Made by a program: the position numbers and the translations under genes | The notes under the pieces: generated by a model | Told to the model about the DNA's origin: nothing | Databases searched by the model: none | What the model saw: the letters and a program-made list of their open reading frames with translations, nothing else | Assembly: GCA_905480335.1 (NCBI GenBank) | Contig: CAJQPY010000022.1 | Span: 35,536-99,535, forward strand | DNA from: an uncultured Ilumatobacter sp. | GTDB lineage: Bacteria > Actinomycetota > Acidimicrobiia > Acidimicrobiales > Ilumatobacteraceae | Direction of reading: 5' to 3' | DNA: 64,000 nucleotides | Part shown: positions 25,845 to 35,010 of the stretch, in pieces | Layout of the letters: each line of letters starts with the position of its first letter | How positions within the stretch are numbered: position 1 is the stretch's first letter

Positions 25845-26894
25845 TCAGGGTTGGCTAATCTGGGACACGTCGTCGAGCTCGCGCGCGTTAGTCGGCAGTA
25901 CGACACTGTCGATGACCGAGCAACTGTCACGGTCGTATGCATAGACGACCCCATTTTGGGTGTCGATGCCGACGCCTGCTTCGACACCTTGGTAGACCAC
26001 GGGTTCAAGGCGTTCTTCCAGACCCAGTTGGGCGTCGCACGGTTCCGGAGCCTGTTCGAAGTCGACGTTTCGTCCGAGCGAACTGTCGTCGAGCGCCGGG
26101 ACCGCGAGGCTGCCGTAAGCGGCAAGGTCATCTGAGTTCTCGATTTCGATCTCCGGGATCTCCGGTGCCGGCGCCGGCTGCTCCGAACCGGGGGAATCCT
26201 TGGCGAAATTGTCGCTGCTCGTGGCCTCGGCAATTACTCCGTCTTCCTCATTGAAGCGACCGTCGGGCTCTGCGGCGACTGAACTTAGGTCGGTTTCCAC
26301 GGGGGTAGCGTCGGCGCCGACGTTCTCGCCAGCGACTTCAGCGGCTTCGGCGGATTCGAGGGCATCTACTTCGGTCACAGGGTCCTCGGTAGTGGCCTCG
26401 AGGGCGACGTCGGAGGTATCGGAGTCCTCGTTGCGCATCATGCCGAACACCACGGCGCCGACGCCGACGAATATCACGAGCGCGGCTGCGGAACTGAGCG
26501 CCCACTGCGGCATCGACATCATGCCGGAGCGTCGGCGTCGTTCGCTTCGGTTGCGGCGAGATTCAGACAACGGTGTCGTTACCGCTGCGGCGGCAGCAGC
26601 ATCGATGCCGTCAACAGGTGCAGTTCCATCAGAGCGTTCGAGATCGGACATCCGCTCCCACACGTCGAGGGCTGCGGCAAGATGGCCCTCCCGTTCCGAC
26701 AACGATGCAGCGGGAGCTGTGGCGCCGAGCACCTTGCGAAGGTTCTCGAATCCAGCGACGACGTCAAGTGCTTCCGAGTTCGCCTCGACCGATGCGCGCT
26801 CATCGGGCGTCGCCTCGCCATCAAGGTAAGCGCTTGCCGACAGGGTCAGGTCGTCGAGGGTGCTGTCGTCTACTTCGAAGTCACTCATAGTCAT
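25845..26894 (-). CDS. Membrane anti-sigma-like factor
   Basis: 349 residues. The first ~120 are cytosolic and helical, starting with L-T-L-S-A-S-A-Y-L-D-G-E-A-T-P-D-E-R-A, the typical opening of anti-sigma domains. One transmembrane helix lies at about 130-150, followed by a long acidic Ala/Glu/Ser-rich external segment and a ~75-residue compact C-terminal domain with two cysteines. No H-x3-C-x2-C zinc motif is seen. It begins 6 nt after the ECF sigma gene, at the position of rsmA next to sigM in mycobacteria. The regulatory role is inferred from that pairing. Confidence 0.75.
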   Translation of the reverse strand: MTMSDFEVDDSTLDDLTLSASAYLDGEATPDERASVEANSEALDVVAGFENLRKVLGATAPAASLSEREGHLAAALDVWERMSDLERSDGTAPVDGIDAAAAAAVTTPLSESRRNRSERRRRSGMMSMPQWALSSAAALVIFVGVGAVVFGMMRNEDSDTSDVALEATTEDPVTEVDALESAEAAEVAGENVGADATPVETDLSSVAAEPDGRFNEEDGVIAEATSSDNFAKDSPGSEQPAPAPEIPEIEIENSDDLAAYGSLAVPALDDSSLGRNVDFEQAPEPCDAQLGLEERLEPVVYQGVEAGVGIDTQNGVVYAYDRDSCSVIDSVVLPTNARELDDVSQISQP

Positions 26895-26900
26895 GCCAAC

Positions 26901-27602
26901 TCATGTCAGATCCGTTGGACGTTCGAAGTCACTCGTGCGGTTCCCGACGGTGAGCGAAATTTCCGACGTCAACTCTGCCACTGTCTCGGGGTGTTTATCG
27001 AGCCGCAGTTCCTTGGCGAGGAGCCGGCGGCCGCGAGCAATTCGAGACTTCACTGTCCCTACCGGAACTCCGAGTACATCGGCGATCTCTGCGTAGTCGA
27101 GGTCACCGACATCACGTAAGACGACAGCGCTGCGGTAGTCCTCCGGCAGTCCGGCCAAGGCGTCGTCGAGCGCTAGGCGATCGGCGATCGACCCAATTCG
27201 GCGCTCCGACATTTCGTCGATCGGTTCGAAGCCGGCATTGCTTGCCTCGTCGTCGCGAATCGAGCGCAGGTCCGGTCGGCGCCTACGTTTGCGGAGTTCG
27301 TCGAGCGCAGCGTTCGTGGCGATGCGGTATGCCCAAGTTGCGAACGACGAGCGCCCGTCGAACTTCGGAAGGCTGCGGACGATCTTGATCATCGCTTCCT
27401 GGGTTGCATCGTCGGCGTCCCGGGTCGGTCCGGCGATCCGACGGGTCACTGCATGGATTCTGTCATAGTGACGACGCAATAGTTGGTCGAGCGCGAACCG
27501 GTCACCGGCTCGTGCAGCTGCGATCAGTTCGTCGTCTTCGGTCTGGACTGCGATGCGGCGAGCGTAACGAATCGGGATCGACTGACGCGACGATCCTGTC
27601 AG
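26901..27602 (-). CDS. ECF RNA polymerase sigma factor (SigM-like), start codon non-canonical
   Basis: Region 2 (T-Q-E-A-M-I-K-I-V-R-S-L and F-A-T-W-A-Y-R-I-A-T-N-A) and region 4 (L-P-E-D-Y-R-S-A-V-V-L-R-D and Y-A-E-I-A-D-V-L-G-V-P-V-G-T-V-K-S-R) are clear. The first standard start is TTG 27479, but that cuts off the usual N-terminus; the codons before it read E-L-I-A-A-A-R-A-G-D-R-F-A-L-D-Q-L, plain sigma region 2.1. No ATG, GTG or TTG exists between there and the stop at 27613-27611. A CTG at 27602, directly after the kinase stop, or ATT/ATC codons are the options. The exact start is unknown; the sigma family call is firm. Confidence 0.85.
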   Translation of the reverse strand: MTGSSRQSIPIRYARRIAVQTEDDELIAAARAGDRFALDQLLRRHYDRIHAVTRRIAGPTRDADDATQEAMIKIVRSLPKFDGRSSFATWAYRIATNAALDELRKRRRRPDLRSIRDDEASNAGFEPIDEMSERRIGSIADRLALDDALAGLPEDYRSAVVLRDVGDLDYAEIADVLGVPVGTVKSRIARGRRLLAKELRLDKHPETVAELTSEISLTVGNRTSDFERPTDLT

Positions 27603-27603
27603 A

Positions 27604-29583
27604 TCAGTCGACTAACGTGACTCCGCTGATCGTGCCGCGATACGGATTGTCGGTGCTGCATCCGTCGTCGGCGCCGATTTCGTTGAGCAGAATCAGGACG
27701 TGACGGGCCGCAAAACCACTGGGGTCGGTGGTTACTGCTGCCCCTTCGGGCCCGAACGACCGGTCGAACGGTTCGCCCCAATCGTCGACGGTGGTCGGGG
27801 TGGTCTCACCGTCCCACTCGTAGAGCTGAACCTGATACGGACCGTTGCCAACATTAAAGGTCAAGCGTCTATCGACGGGTTGATCAAAACTGAGGATTAG
27901 TCCGACACCGCGTTTAGCGCCCATGAATTGGTTGGAATAGCAGGAGGTCTGCCAACTAGTTGACGAGTCGCCGTCCGCCAGTGCGTCGGGTGCGAGGTTG
28001 TCGTTTTCTTCGAAATCGCCCTCAGGATCAAACGTGGCAATCGAAGCGATTCGGGCTGTCTCGCCTGGGAGTCCGGCTTCAGTCGTGTCACTCTGTGGAG
28101 AGGACGTTACCTCGGCGGCGGGTGTCAGTTCGGTCACCACTTCGTCGGATTCCACTGGGGCAGGGGTGGTGACGGCGTCACTCGGCAACACCGTCATGGA
28201 CGTTGTTGACGCATTGTCTCCCGTTGCCAAAGTCCACCACAGGACGAGTCCGATCACCGTCGCCACAATGATCAGGCCACCAACCACTGCTGCCGACGAC
28301 CCCCGTCGCTGTGTCATCCCGCGTGCCAGCGCGCCCTGCTGTTGGCCAGCGTCGGGAGTGGGGTCGCGGTGAACCGGTGGCGGTGGGTCGGCGCGGGTGA
28401 TCGCAATGCGAGTCGACGGTTCTCCCAGTGCCGTCACTGGCAGACGGCCAGTGATGTGCGGGGGTTCTCCCGGAATGCCGGTAAGCGCGTTTGGCGGGTC
28501 TACAGGGTCGACCTGGTGTCGTGATGAGCTGGGTGTGGACGGCCGACGCCTCTTGCCAGGAGCGAGTCGTCCATTGCTGGTGCGTGTCTCTTTGCCACGC
28601 GGTGGCGTCGGCTGTCGAATCCCGCGGCTCCGATCCTGGGACCGTCCCCGCGCATCCGAAGGGGCGCGGAGAAGGCGACCCGCAGCGAACGGGGATACGG
28701 GAGATTGCTCCTCGTTGGTTTCGTCGAACTGGGGCGGTCCGTCTTCCCGTGCTGCCTTGAGTTCGATGATTAGTGCAGCACCATCGGCCGGACGATTTTC
28801 AGGGCGACGTGCGAGTAGGGCGTGGACAACCGTGACAAGCCGTGTGGGGAGGGTCGCGCGCAGGCGGGCAAGATCGGTTGGATCGCGCTGGAGGCGCGCA
28901 AGCGCTGTGTCGGCATCGGTCTCACCGAGGAACGGGACGCGACCGGCAAGACACTCGTACAGCACAAGACCGAGCGAATATAGGTCGGCGCGGCCATCGA
29001 GTTTCTTACCGCGCACCTGCTCAGGCGACAGGTATTTGGCTGTCCCCATCATGATGTTGTCGCTGGTGAGGTCGTCGTTGCCGTCGCCGTGTAAGCCCTT
29101 AGCGATACCGAAGTCGGTAAGCAGTACCCTTCCGTCTGGCGTGATCATGATGTTGCCCGGTTTGACATCACGGTGGACGAACCCGGCTTCGTGCGCATTG
29201 TCGAGCGCCATCGCCACAGCCGTACCGATGTGGCAGGTCAGCTCGGGGCTAAGCCGGTTCTGGGTATCGAGAAGCTGACGAAGGCTCTTGCCGTCGACCA
29301 ATTGCATTACGACGGCTTGACGACCGTCCTGCTCGAAAACGTCGTGCACTGCGACGATGTTCGGGTGGCTGAGACTGGCAGCCGCAACTGCCTCCCGTCG
29401 AAATCGTTCTGCCACGATCGGATCGGTTGCCAGGGTCGGCTTAAGCCACTTGACTGCGACTTTGCGGTCGAGGGTCCGGTCGATCGCCAGCCACACTTCT
29501 GCCATGCCGCCCTGGGCGAGGCGTCGCTGCAGCTCGTATCGGCCAGCGATGATCGTGGGGGTCGCGGATGACATGGACGACAC
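27604..29583 (-). CDS. Transmembrane Ser/Thr protein kinase with F5/8C-like external domain
   Basis: 659 residues. The kinase domain (14-280) has G-x-G-x-x-A-E-V, K45, the catalytic H137-R138-D139, D157-F-G and S-P-E (186-188), so it looks active. A Pro/Arg-rich linker (280-425) precedes one transmembrane helix (431-454), a Thr/Ser-rich stalk and a C-terminal beta domain (510-655) with D-G-D-S-S-T-S-W-Q-T, typical of discoidin/F5-8C folds, not PASTA. In M. tuberculosis this locus holds the MurJ (MviN)-pseudokinase fusion Rv3910, whose C-terminal half has the same kinase-TM-external order; the MurJ half is missing here. Confidence 0.88.
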   Translation of the reverse strand: MSSMSSATPTIIAGRYELQRRLAQGGMAEVWLAIDRTLDRKVAVKWLKPTLATDPIVAERFRREAVAAASLSHPNIVAVHDVFEQDGRQAVVMQLVDGKSLRQLLDTQNRLSPELTCHIGTAVAMALDNAHEAGFVHRDVKPGNIMITPDGRVLLTDFGIAKGLHGDGNDDLTSDNIMMGTAKYLSPEQVRGKKLDGRADLYSLGLVLYECLAGRVPFLGETDADTALARLQRDPTDLARLRATLPTRLVTVVHALLARRPENRPADGAALIIELKAAREDGPPQFDETNEEQSPVSPFAAGRLLRAPSDARGRSQDRSRGIRQPTPPRGKETRTSNGRLAPGKRRRPSTPSSSRHQVDPVDPPNALTGIPGEPPHITGRLPVTALGEPSTRIAITRADPPPPVHRDPTPDAGQQQGALARGMTQRRGSSAAVVGGLIIVATVIGLVLWWTLATGDNASTTSMTVLPSDAVTTPAPVESDEVVTELTPAAEVTSSPQSDTTEAGLPGETARIASIATFDPEGDFEENDNLAPDALADGDSSTSWQTSCYSNQFMGAKRGVGLILSFDQPVDRRLTFNVGNGPYQVQLYEWDGETTPTTVDDWGEPFDRSFGPEGAAVTTDPSGFAARHVLILLNEIGADDGCSTDNPYRGTISGVTLVD

Positions 29584-29661
29584 GGAACGCTAGTGGGGTC
29601 ACGGCCCTCAGCCGGGTCAATGCGGATTTCTGGAAGCTCCTGCGATGCCCGTCGCTCGGCG

Positions 29662-30516
29662 TCAGGTTGTTTCGTGGAAGGCGACTCCGATGGTGCCACG
29701 ACCGCCATGGGTGCCGATGACCGGGCCGATCTCGCCGATCAAGATGTCACCGTCGTAGTAGGGCCGGAGCATCTCGACAAAGACATCTACGTCGGAGCAG
29801 TCAGCATGCAGCACAGCGAGGTTCTCGACCCGACCGTGGTAGCTGCGGAAACGCTCGACCAGATGCTTCAGTGCCTTGGAACGGGTCCGTTGCTTGCCCG
29901 CTTCGGCTACGACACCACCGGTGACGTCGATGATCGGCTTGATCGATAGTGCGGTTGCGAGAAAGGCTTTCGCCCCACCGATTCGCCCACCCTTCTTCAA
30001 GTTATCGAGTGTGTCGAGTGCGGCGAACACGCGGGTCTGATCGGAGAGTTCATAGGCGAGGGCTTCTACAGCGTCAAGCGGTTGCCCGTCGGCAGCAGCA
30101 CGGGCGCAGGCGATGGCGATGGTCCCGATGCCCATCGATACCGATCGCGAGTCGACGATGCGAATGTCAAGTTTCAGGTTGTCGTCGTCGGTGAGTGATC
30201 GCGCTGCGAGTTCGGCACTCTGGATCGTGGCGGAGAGTTGGCCGGACAGCGAGACCACGACGATCCCCGTTGTGCCCTCGGCGGCGAGTCTGCGGTACAC
30301 CGACTCGAACTGGCCAGGCGCAGGCGCAGCGGTTTCAGGGAGAGTCGCCATATTCACGCAGCGGTTCCAGAATTCAGCGACATTCAACTGCTCTCGGTCG
30401 ATGAACTCGTCCTCACCGAAACGAATGCTCAAGGGGACGATCTCAATGCCCATTTTGTCGGCGACCTCGGCGGGAAGGTCGCAGGCGCTGTCGGTGACGA
30501 TGCGTACGTTGCTCAC
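29662..30516 (-). CDS. DegV family fatty-acid-binding protein
   Basis: 284 residues starting R-I-V-T-D-S-A-C-D-L-P, the DegV hallmark, with the second typical S-Q-P-T/A-A-P-like stretch (T-A-A-P-A-P-G-Q-F) and S-x-x-L-S-G motif (V-V-S-L-S-G-Q-L-S-A-T). DegV/FakB proteins bind fatty acids and present them to FakA kinase. No fakA is visible in the window. It sits in the kinase-DUF6049 minus-strand run. Confidence 0.9.
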   Translation of the reverse strand: MSNVRIVTDSACDLPAEVADKMGIEIVPLSIRFGEDEFIDREQLNVAEFWNRCVNMATLPETAAPAPGQFESVYRRLAAEGTTGIVVVSLSGQLSATIQSAELAARSLTDDDNLKLDIRIVDSRSVSMGIGTIAIACARAAADGQPLDAVEALAYELSDQTRVFAALDTLDNLKKGGRIGGAKAFLATALSIKPIIDVTGGVVAEAGKQRTRSKALKHLVERFRSYHGRVENLAVLHADCSDVDVFVEMLRPYYDGDILIGEIGPVIGTHGGRGTIGVAFHETT

Positions 30517-30528
30517 GGGACGTTCAGC

Positions 30529-32718
30529 TTAGTCAGCGTCGACCGACTCTGGCTCGGCCGCCATGTTCGTACGCCGCCGCGCCCGCCAGTGAGAGAACCA
30601 CCAGGTGAGCAGAATAAGAAACAGTCCAAAGGTGAGTGCTTGCGCGAGCCCAGTCAGTGCATTGACCCGTGAGGTAAGAGTGACAGGCTCTGTGAGGGGG
30701 TCTTGGGACGGTGTCAGCACTTCCACCGTGACCGGTGACGTTCCGTTTGACCGCGCGACCACAGGCACGTTCACGACTGTTACCTCATCCGGCAACAGAG
30801 TAATGGTGGTGTCGCCGTTGGGAAACTCAAGCCGGGGAGAGCTGAGGCGCAGAACGACGTTGAGCGCTTCGTCGAGTTTGTTTCCGATGCGAACACCGAT
30901 GTCACCGTTGCGGCCTGTCAACGTGAACGTGAACGGCTCGGGAGCGACCACGCCGTCGCGCAGCGTTTGCGCCTCGGCCAGTAACCCGTCAAGCTCTGCG
31001 GCAACCGTCTCATCGTCGTACGCTGTGGACACGTAACTATCGAGTTGTCGAGTCCACGCCGTCGGCCGTGGGTCGTCGGCTGGAAGCATTGAGGCCACGG
31101 TCTGCAACGAGATCGCAACCTCCTCAATTCGATCGAGACGGGTTGCGAGCGAAGGCCCGGCGACATCAGGTAGTTGAGGAGTGGGCACCATTGGAGCTGT
31201 GGCCGTCACCGAACTCAAAGCACTCGCGGGGCTGAAGCGAATTGCCCGGGTGGTTGCTGCCATCCGTTCGAGCTCCATCGCAAGTCGCGGGTCGAATGCG
31301 CCGAGATCCGGAACGGCGACGAGGTGACTTCGCTGATCACGCTGCTGCGCGAGAGGTGCATCAAATTGCTTCAGGCGGAGTTCGGCGATGACCTGGACCG
31401 CCCACTCAGCCGGCGTCCATTCGGCGAGGATCTCGTCGGTCTGCTTAGTTGTGAACGCAGCACCCAACTGTTCGTCCACCACGATTGAGGGCATACGCCC
31501 GCCGTCGGGGAGTGCAAACTCGATGAAACGGTCGACTCCAGGCTCCCCGGTTTCGGAACCAGATGTGACCGTTGAGCGATACACGGCAGTCGGCATCGCG
31601 AGATAACGGACTCCCAGGTCACGCAGGATTTGAGCGGCCGGGCCACTCAACTCCGTCGTCGTTGGCCATACGTCGCGCACAGGAACTTTGCCGATCGCCT
31701 CAGCGACGTCGTCTTCACCCGCTCGGAGTTGGCGGACAAATGCATCAACTCGTTCGACGGCGACGGCTGTCGAGATGTCGAAGGGAGTTGCAGGGGCGGC
31801 GAGTAGAACGTCGTCGGCAAGAAACTTTGGATCGTCAGGGTCGACCGCTCCCGACGCCACTGCAGCTGTGACGACCGATGGAGGCACCGCCATGGTGATG
31901 GCCGCTTCGAGGGCTTCGGCGTCGACCACAAGATCTGCGAACTGGGTGACAGCAGCGGTGTACTCCGCCTCGGTCCCGTTCGGTCCAGGGTCGTCGATGG
32001 CTGCAAACATCGAGAGGTCGACCGTGGGCGGTGTGACACTGTCACCGGAGTGCCGTTCGACCACGGTGCCGTGCCGAGCGACCACCTGGTCGTCAGCGCG
32101 CAGTTGGACGATGACTGGGTGCACACCGTTAACGTTGAACTCGAGGTTCTCGGCGATGCTGGGGGCGAGGTCGGTCGGTACCGACACTTCGAGTACGGCT
32201 GCGTTGGGAGACTCGACGGTGATCATCGAACGGATGTCGAACAGATCGACTCCGTCGACCACCGGTGGGAGGCCGCCGGTTTTCGGGTCCGCGCCTAGCA
32301 ATCCGATGAGTTGTGCTGGATCGTCGAGTGGCTCGTAGTTGAGAATGCGCAGTGTCAGCGCGATCGGCGGGGGTGGCGGGGCTGTCGTGGGTGGTGACGT
32401 CGTCGGCTCGGCTGGCGGGCCCGCCGGTGGCTCCGTTGGTGGTTCGTCCGCCCCAGAGTCGACAGAAATAGTCGTGCTAGACGTTGCGGTCGTTGGCATG
32501 ACGTCGACGATTGTCTCAAGGTCGCCGAGGAGGCGGTATTTCAGGTCGATCGATCCACCCGGTGTTAGGTCGAAGGACTGGTCGATGAGTTCGATCCGAA
32601 CGGATCCGTTGTCGGGCTTGATCGGTTCAGCTGGCCCCGGATCGTTCTGCGCTGCGACAGTCGTGGCGATGCCGAGCGATGCAAATGTAATGGCGGTGGC
32701 CGCGATTGCCCTGCTCAT
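30529..32718 (-). CDS. DUF6049-like exported membrane-anchored protein
   Basis: 729 residues with an N-terminal signal peptide (A-A-T-A-I-T-F-A-S-L-G-I-A-T-T-V-A-A-Q), a Pro/Thr/Ser-rich stretch near 105-120, a large external region and one C-terminal transmembrane helix (about 690-710) followed by a basic anchor W-R-A-R-R-R. Length and layout match the large extracellular protein encoded at the Rv3909 position in mycobacteria, next to the MurJ locus. The role is unknown, probably envelope-related. Its ATG overlaps the stop of the GNAT gene by 4 nt. Confidence 0.75.
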   Translation of the reverse strand: MSRAIAATAITFASLGIATTVAAQNDPGPAEPIKPDNGSVRIELIDQSFDLTPGGSIDLKYRLLGDLETIVDVMPTTATSSTTISVDSGADEPPTEPPAGPPAEPTTSPPTTAPPPPPIALTLRILNYEPLDDPAQLIGLLGADPKTGGLPPVVDGVDLFDIRSMITVESPNAAVLEVSVPTDLAPSIAENLEFNVNGVHPVIVQLRADDQVVARHGTVVERHSGDSVTPPTVDLSMFAAIDDPGPNGTEAEYTAAVTQFADLVVDAEALEAAITMAVPPSVVTAAVASGAVDPDDPKFLADDVLLAAPATPFDISTAVAVERVDAFVRQLRAGEDDVAEAIGKVPVRDVWPTTTELSGPAAQILRDLGVRYLAMPTAVYRSTVTSGSETGEPGVDRFIEFALPDGGRMPSIVVDEQLGAAFTTKQTDEILAEWTPAEWAVQVIAELRLKQFDAPLAQQRDQRSHLVAVPDLGAFDPRLAMELERMAATTRAIRFSPASALSSVTATAPMVPTPQLPDVAGPSLATRLDRIEEVAISLQTVASMLPADDPRPTAWTRQLDSYVSTAYDDETVAAELDGLLAEAQTLRDGVVAPEPFTFTLTGRNGDIGVRIGNKLDEALNVVLRLSSPRLEFPNGDTTITLLPDEVTVVNVPVVARSNGTSPVTVEVLTPSQDPLTEPVTLTSRVNALTGLAQALTFGLFLILLTWWFSHWRARRRTNMAAEPESVDAD

Positions 32719-33446
32719 GGTTTCTGGCGATGTTCCAGGATGACGAGCTCGTCTCCGAGTCGCTCAAACGACGCGCGCTCGTACATTGCAAGCGCTGAAA
32801 AGTTGTCGACACCAGTGTTGACGAGCGCACGGCTCGTACCCCGTCGTATCAGCCACTTGAGCGCATCGTCGACAAGTTGACGTCCGATACCGAGTTGCTG
32901 CATTTTGGGGTGGACGGCGATGCGCTGGAGGTAGCCGGTGGAGCCGGCCTTGCCGGTGATGGCGAAACCGGCCACAGAGGAATGAGGTCTGCGAACGTAG
33001 GCCAGTCGGCTCCGAAATGATGGTGTTGCGTTGGCAATGGCGGCGAGTGAAACACCGTCGTTGCGCCATCCCGGCCGAAATGCGGATTGGTCGATTGAGG
33101 CCATTGTCTCGAGGTCGCGGCGGCGAGCGCGTCGAAGGTCAGCTGTCTCGTGTTGCTGGTGCTTCGGCAGATGGTTGCCGTGCAGTGCACGTTCGAGCAG
33201 CACGAGGCGGTCAATGACGACGAACCCCCGCTCTGCAAAAACGGCGGCCGCCGCAGGAAAGAGCGCGCCGGTGCGCACCGCCACGACAGGTGAGGGAGCG
33301 GCGTACGCTGCGGCCAGCCACCCGTCCACCTGGTCAGACGTAGGGACCATGGATACATCGGCCAATGAAAGGTGGCAGATCGACACGTCGAGTGGCCACG
33401 ATCGCAGAACGGCGCGAGCCGAAGGATTTGCGGTGGCCTGACGCAC
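32715..33446 (-). CDS. GNAT family N-acetyltransferase
   Basis: About 243 residues from GTG 33446; the open frame continues upstream to 33656 but would run into the divergent pcnA gene. The C-terminal half is a GNAT fold with acetyl-CoA-binding V-H-P-K-M-Q-Q-L-G-I-G-R-Q-L-V and the late A-L-V-N-T-G-V-D-N-F-S-A-L-A-M-Y-E-R. The N-terminal half may be a degenerate second GNAT domain. The substrate is unknown. It is the first gene of a minus-strand set that runs through the kinase to the sigma and anti-sigma genes. Confidence 0.8.
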   Translation of the reverse strand: MRQATANPSARAVLRSWPLDVSICHLSLADVSMVPTSDQVDGWLAAAYAAPSPVVAVRTGALFPAAAAVFAERGFVVIDRLVLLERALHGNHLPKHQQHETADLRRARRRDLETMASIDQSAFRPGWRNDGVSLAAIANATPSFRSRLAYVRRPHSSVAGFAITGKAGSTGYLQRIAVHPKMQQLGIGRQLVDDALKWLIRRGTSRALVNTGVDNFSALAMYERASFERLGDELVILEHRQKP

Positions 33447-33558
33447 CCGATAAACGTTAACCGTTTGACCCCATCGCGACTGGGCGGCCCCACGAATGTC
33501 GGCACTATCCCGATTGGTGGCGGTGGGGCCCCAGCGACAGATCCAATACGCTGCAGCT

Positions 33559-35010
33559 GTGATCCCCGAGCGATTCGGCCCAGTATTGAGCGAGCTCGTT
33601 CCGGTTGCCGACCGATTTCGCGCTGCGGGGCACCAGCTGTACCTGGTCGGCGGCACGGTCCGCGATCTCCTCGTCGACAGTGGCCGGTCCGATTACGACT
33701 TGGACCTGACCACCGATGCTCGTCCGCCACAGATCAGGGCATGCCTAGAGGGATGGGCCGACGCAATCTGGAGTCAGGGCGAGAAGTTCGGCACGATTGG
33801 GGCTCATAAGGTCGACCCTGTCACGGGCGAGAAACGGGTGTACGAGATCACGACGTTCCGAGCCGAGGCGTACACCGACGACTCACGCAAGCCCCATGTC
33901 GTGTTCGCCGACGAAATCGGGGCCGATCTGTCCCGACGGGACTTCACGGTCAATGCGATGGCGCTCGATCTGACTGCTGGGAGCGATACGCCTGAGCTGG
34001 TCGATCCGTTCGAGGGGGCAATCGATCTGGTGCAGCGTGTTCTGCGAACTCCGCTTGGCCCGGAGGTCAGCTTCAACGACGATCCGCTGCGTATGTTGCG
34101 TGCAGCGCGCTTCATCGCCCGGTACCAGCTGCGGCCCAGCGAACAACTGACCGCTGCAGTTAAGAAGATGGCCCCGCGTCTCGAGATCGTGTCGGCCGAG
34201 CGAATCAGCGACGAACTCGACAAGTTGATGGTGGTCGATCATCCTGCGGACGGCCTCTGGTTCCTGGTCGAAACAGAGCTTGCCGATCAGTTTCTTCCCG
34301 AGTTACCGAACATGCGGCTCGAGCACGATCCTATCCATCGGCACAAGGACGTCCTGACCCACTCGATCGCAGTGGTCGAGAACGTCCGCCCTCCGCACGA
34401 GCATCCGTCAATTGTCGCTGGAACGCAGCCCAGCTTTGACTTTCGGCTGACACGGCTTGCGGCACTTTTCCACGACGTCGGAAAGCCGAAGACTCGTGGG
34501 TACCAGCAGGGCAAGGGCACAACATTCCATCACCACGATGCAGTCGGTGCCCGAATGACCAAGAAACGAATGAGCGCGTTGCGGTACTCCAACGAGGACA
34601 TCAAGGCGGTCACCGAACTCGTCGCACTGCATCTTCGATTCCACACTTACTCGATGGGATGGTCAGACTCGGCGGTCCGACGATACGTGCGCGATGCGGG
34701 GCCGCTTCTGAGGGAATTGAACGTGCTCACGCGGTGCGACTGCACAACCCGTAACGCGAAGAAGGCTGCGCGACTGTCTCGTCGAATGGACGATCTCGAA
34801 GCGCGCATCAGCGAACTTGCTGCGGCCGAAGAACTTGCGGCGATTCGCCCCGAATTAGATGGCAACGAGGTCATCGAGCATCTCGGTATTGACCCGGGTC
34901 GCGTGGTTGGTGAGGCGATGAAGTTCTTAATGGAGATTCGTCTCGAGGAGGGTGTCATTGGCGACACTGAGGTTCGTAAGCGTCTCGATGTCTGGTTCGC
35001 CGAGCGTTGA
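33559..35010 (+). CDS. pcnA: CCA tRNA nucleotidyltransferase / poly(A) polymerase family
   Basis: About 483 residues from GTG 33559 (V-I-P-E-R-F-G-P-V). The nucleotidyltransferase head has L-V-G-G-T-V-R-D-L-L and D-Y-D-L-D-L-T-T-D-A; the R-R-D-F-T-V-N-A-M-A motif follows, then an HD domain with L-F-H-D-V-G-K-P. In actinobacteria this gene (annotated pcnA) is the tRNA CCA-adding enzyme and sits near the origin beside the MviN region, as here. The 3' end overlaps the GGDEF-EAL gene by 23 nt. Confidence 0.92.
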   Translation: MIPERFGPVLSELVPVADRFRAAGHQLYLVGGTVRDLLVDSGRSDYDLDLTTDARPPQIRACLEGWADAIWSQGEKFGTIGAHKVDPVTGEKRVYEITTFRAEAYTDDSRKPHVVFADEIGADLSRRDFTVNAMALDLTAGSDTPELVDPFEGAIDLVQRVLRTPLGPEVSFNDDPLRMLRAARFIARYQLRPSEQLTAAVKKMAPRLEIVSAERISDELDKLMVVDHPADGLWFLVETELADQFLPELPNMRLEHDPIHRHKDVLTHSIAVVENVRPPHEHPSIVAGTQPSFDFRLTRLAALFHDVGKPKTRGYQQGKGTTFHHHDAVGARMTKKRMSALRYSNEDIKAVTELVALHLRFHTYSMGWSDSAVRRYVRDAGPLLRELNVLTRCDCTTRNAKKAARLSRRMDDLEARISELAAAEELAAIRPELDGNEVIEHLGIDPGRVVGEAMKFLMEIRLEEGVIGDTEVRKRLDVWFAER

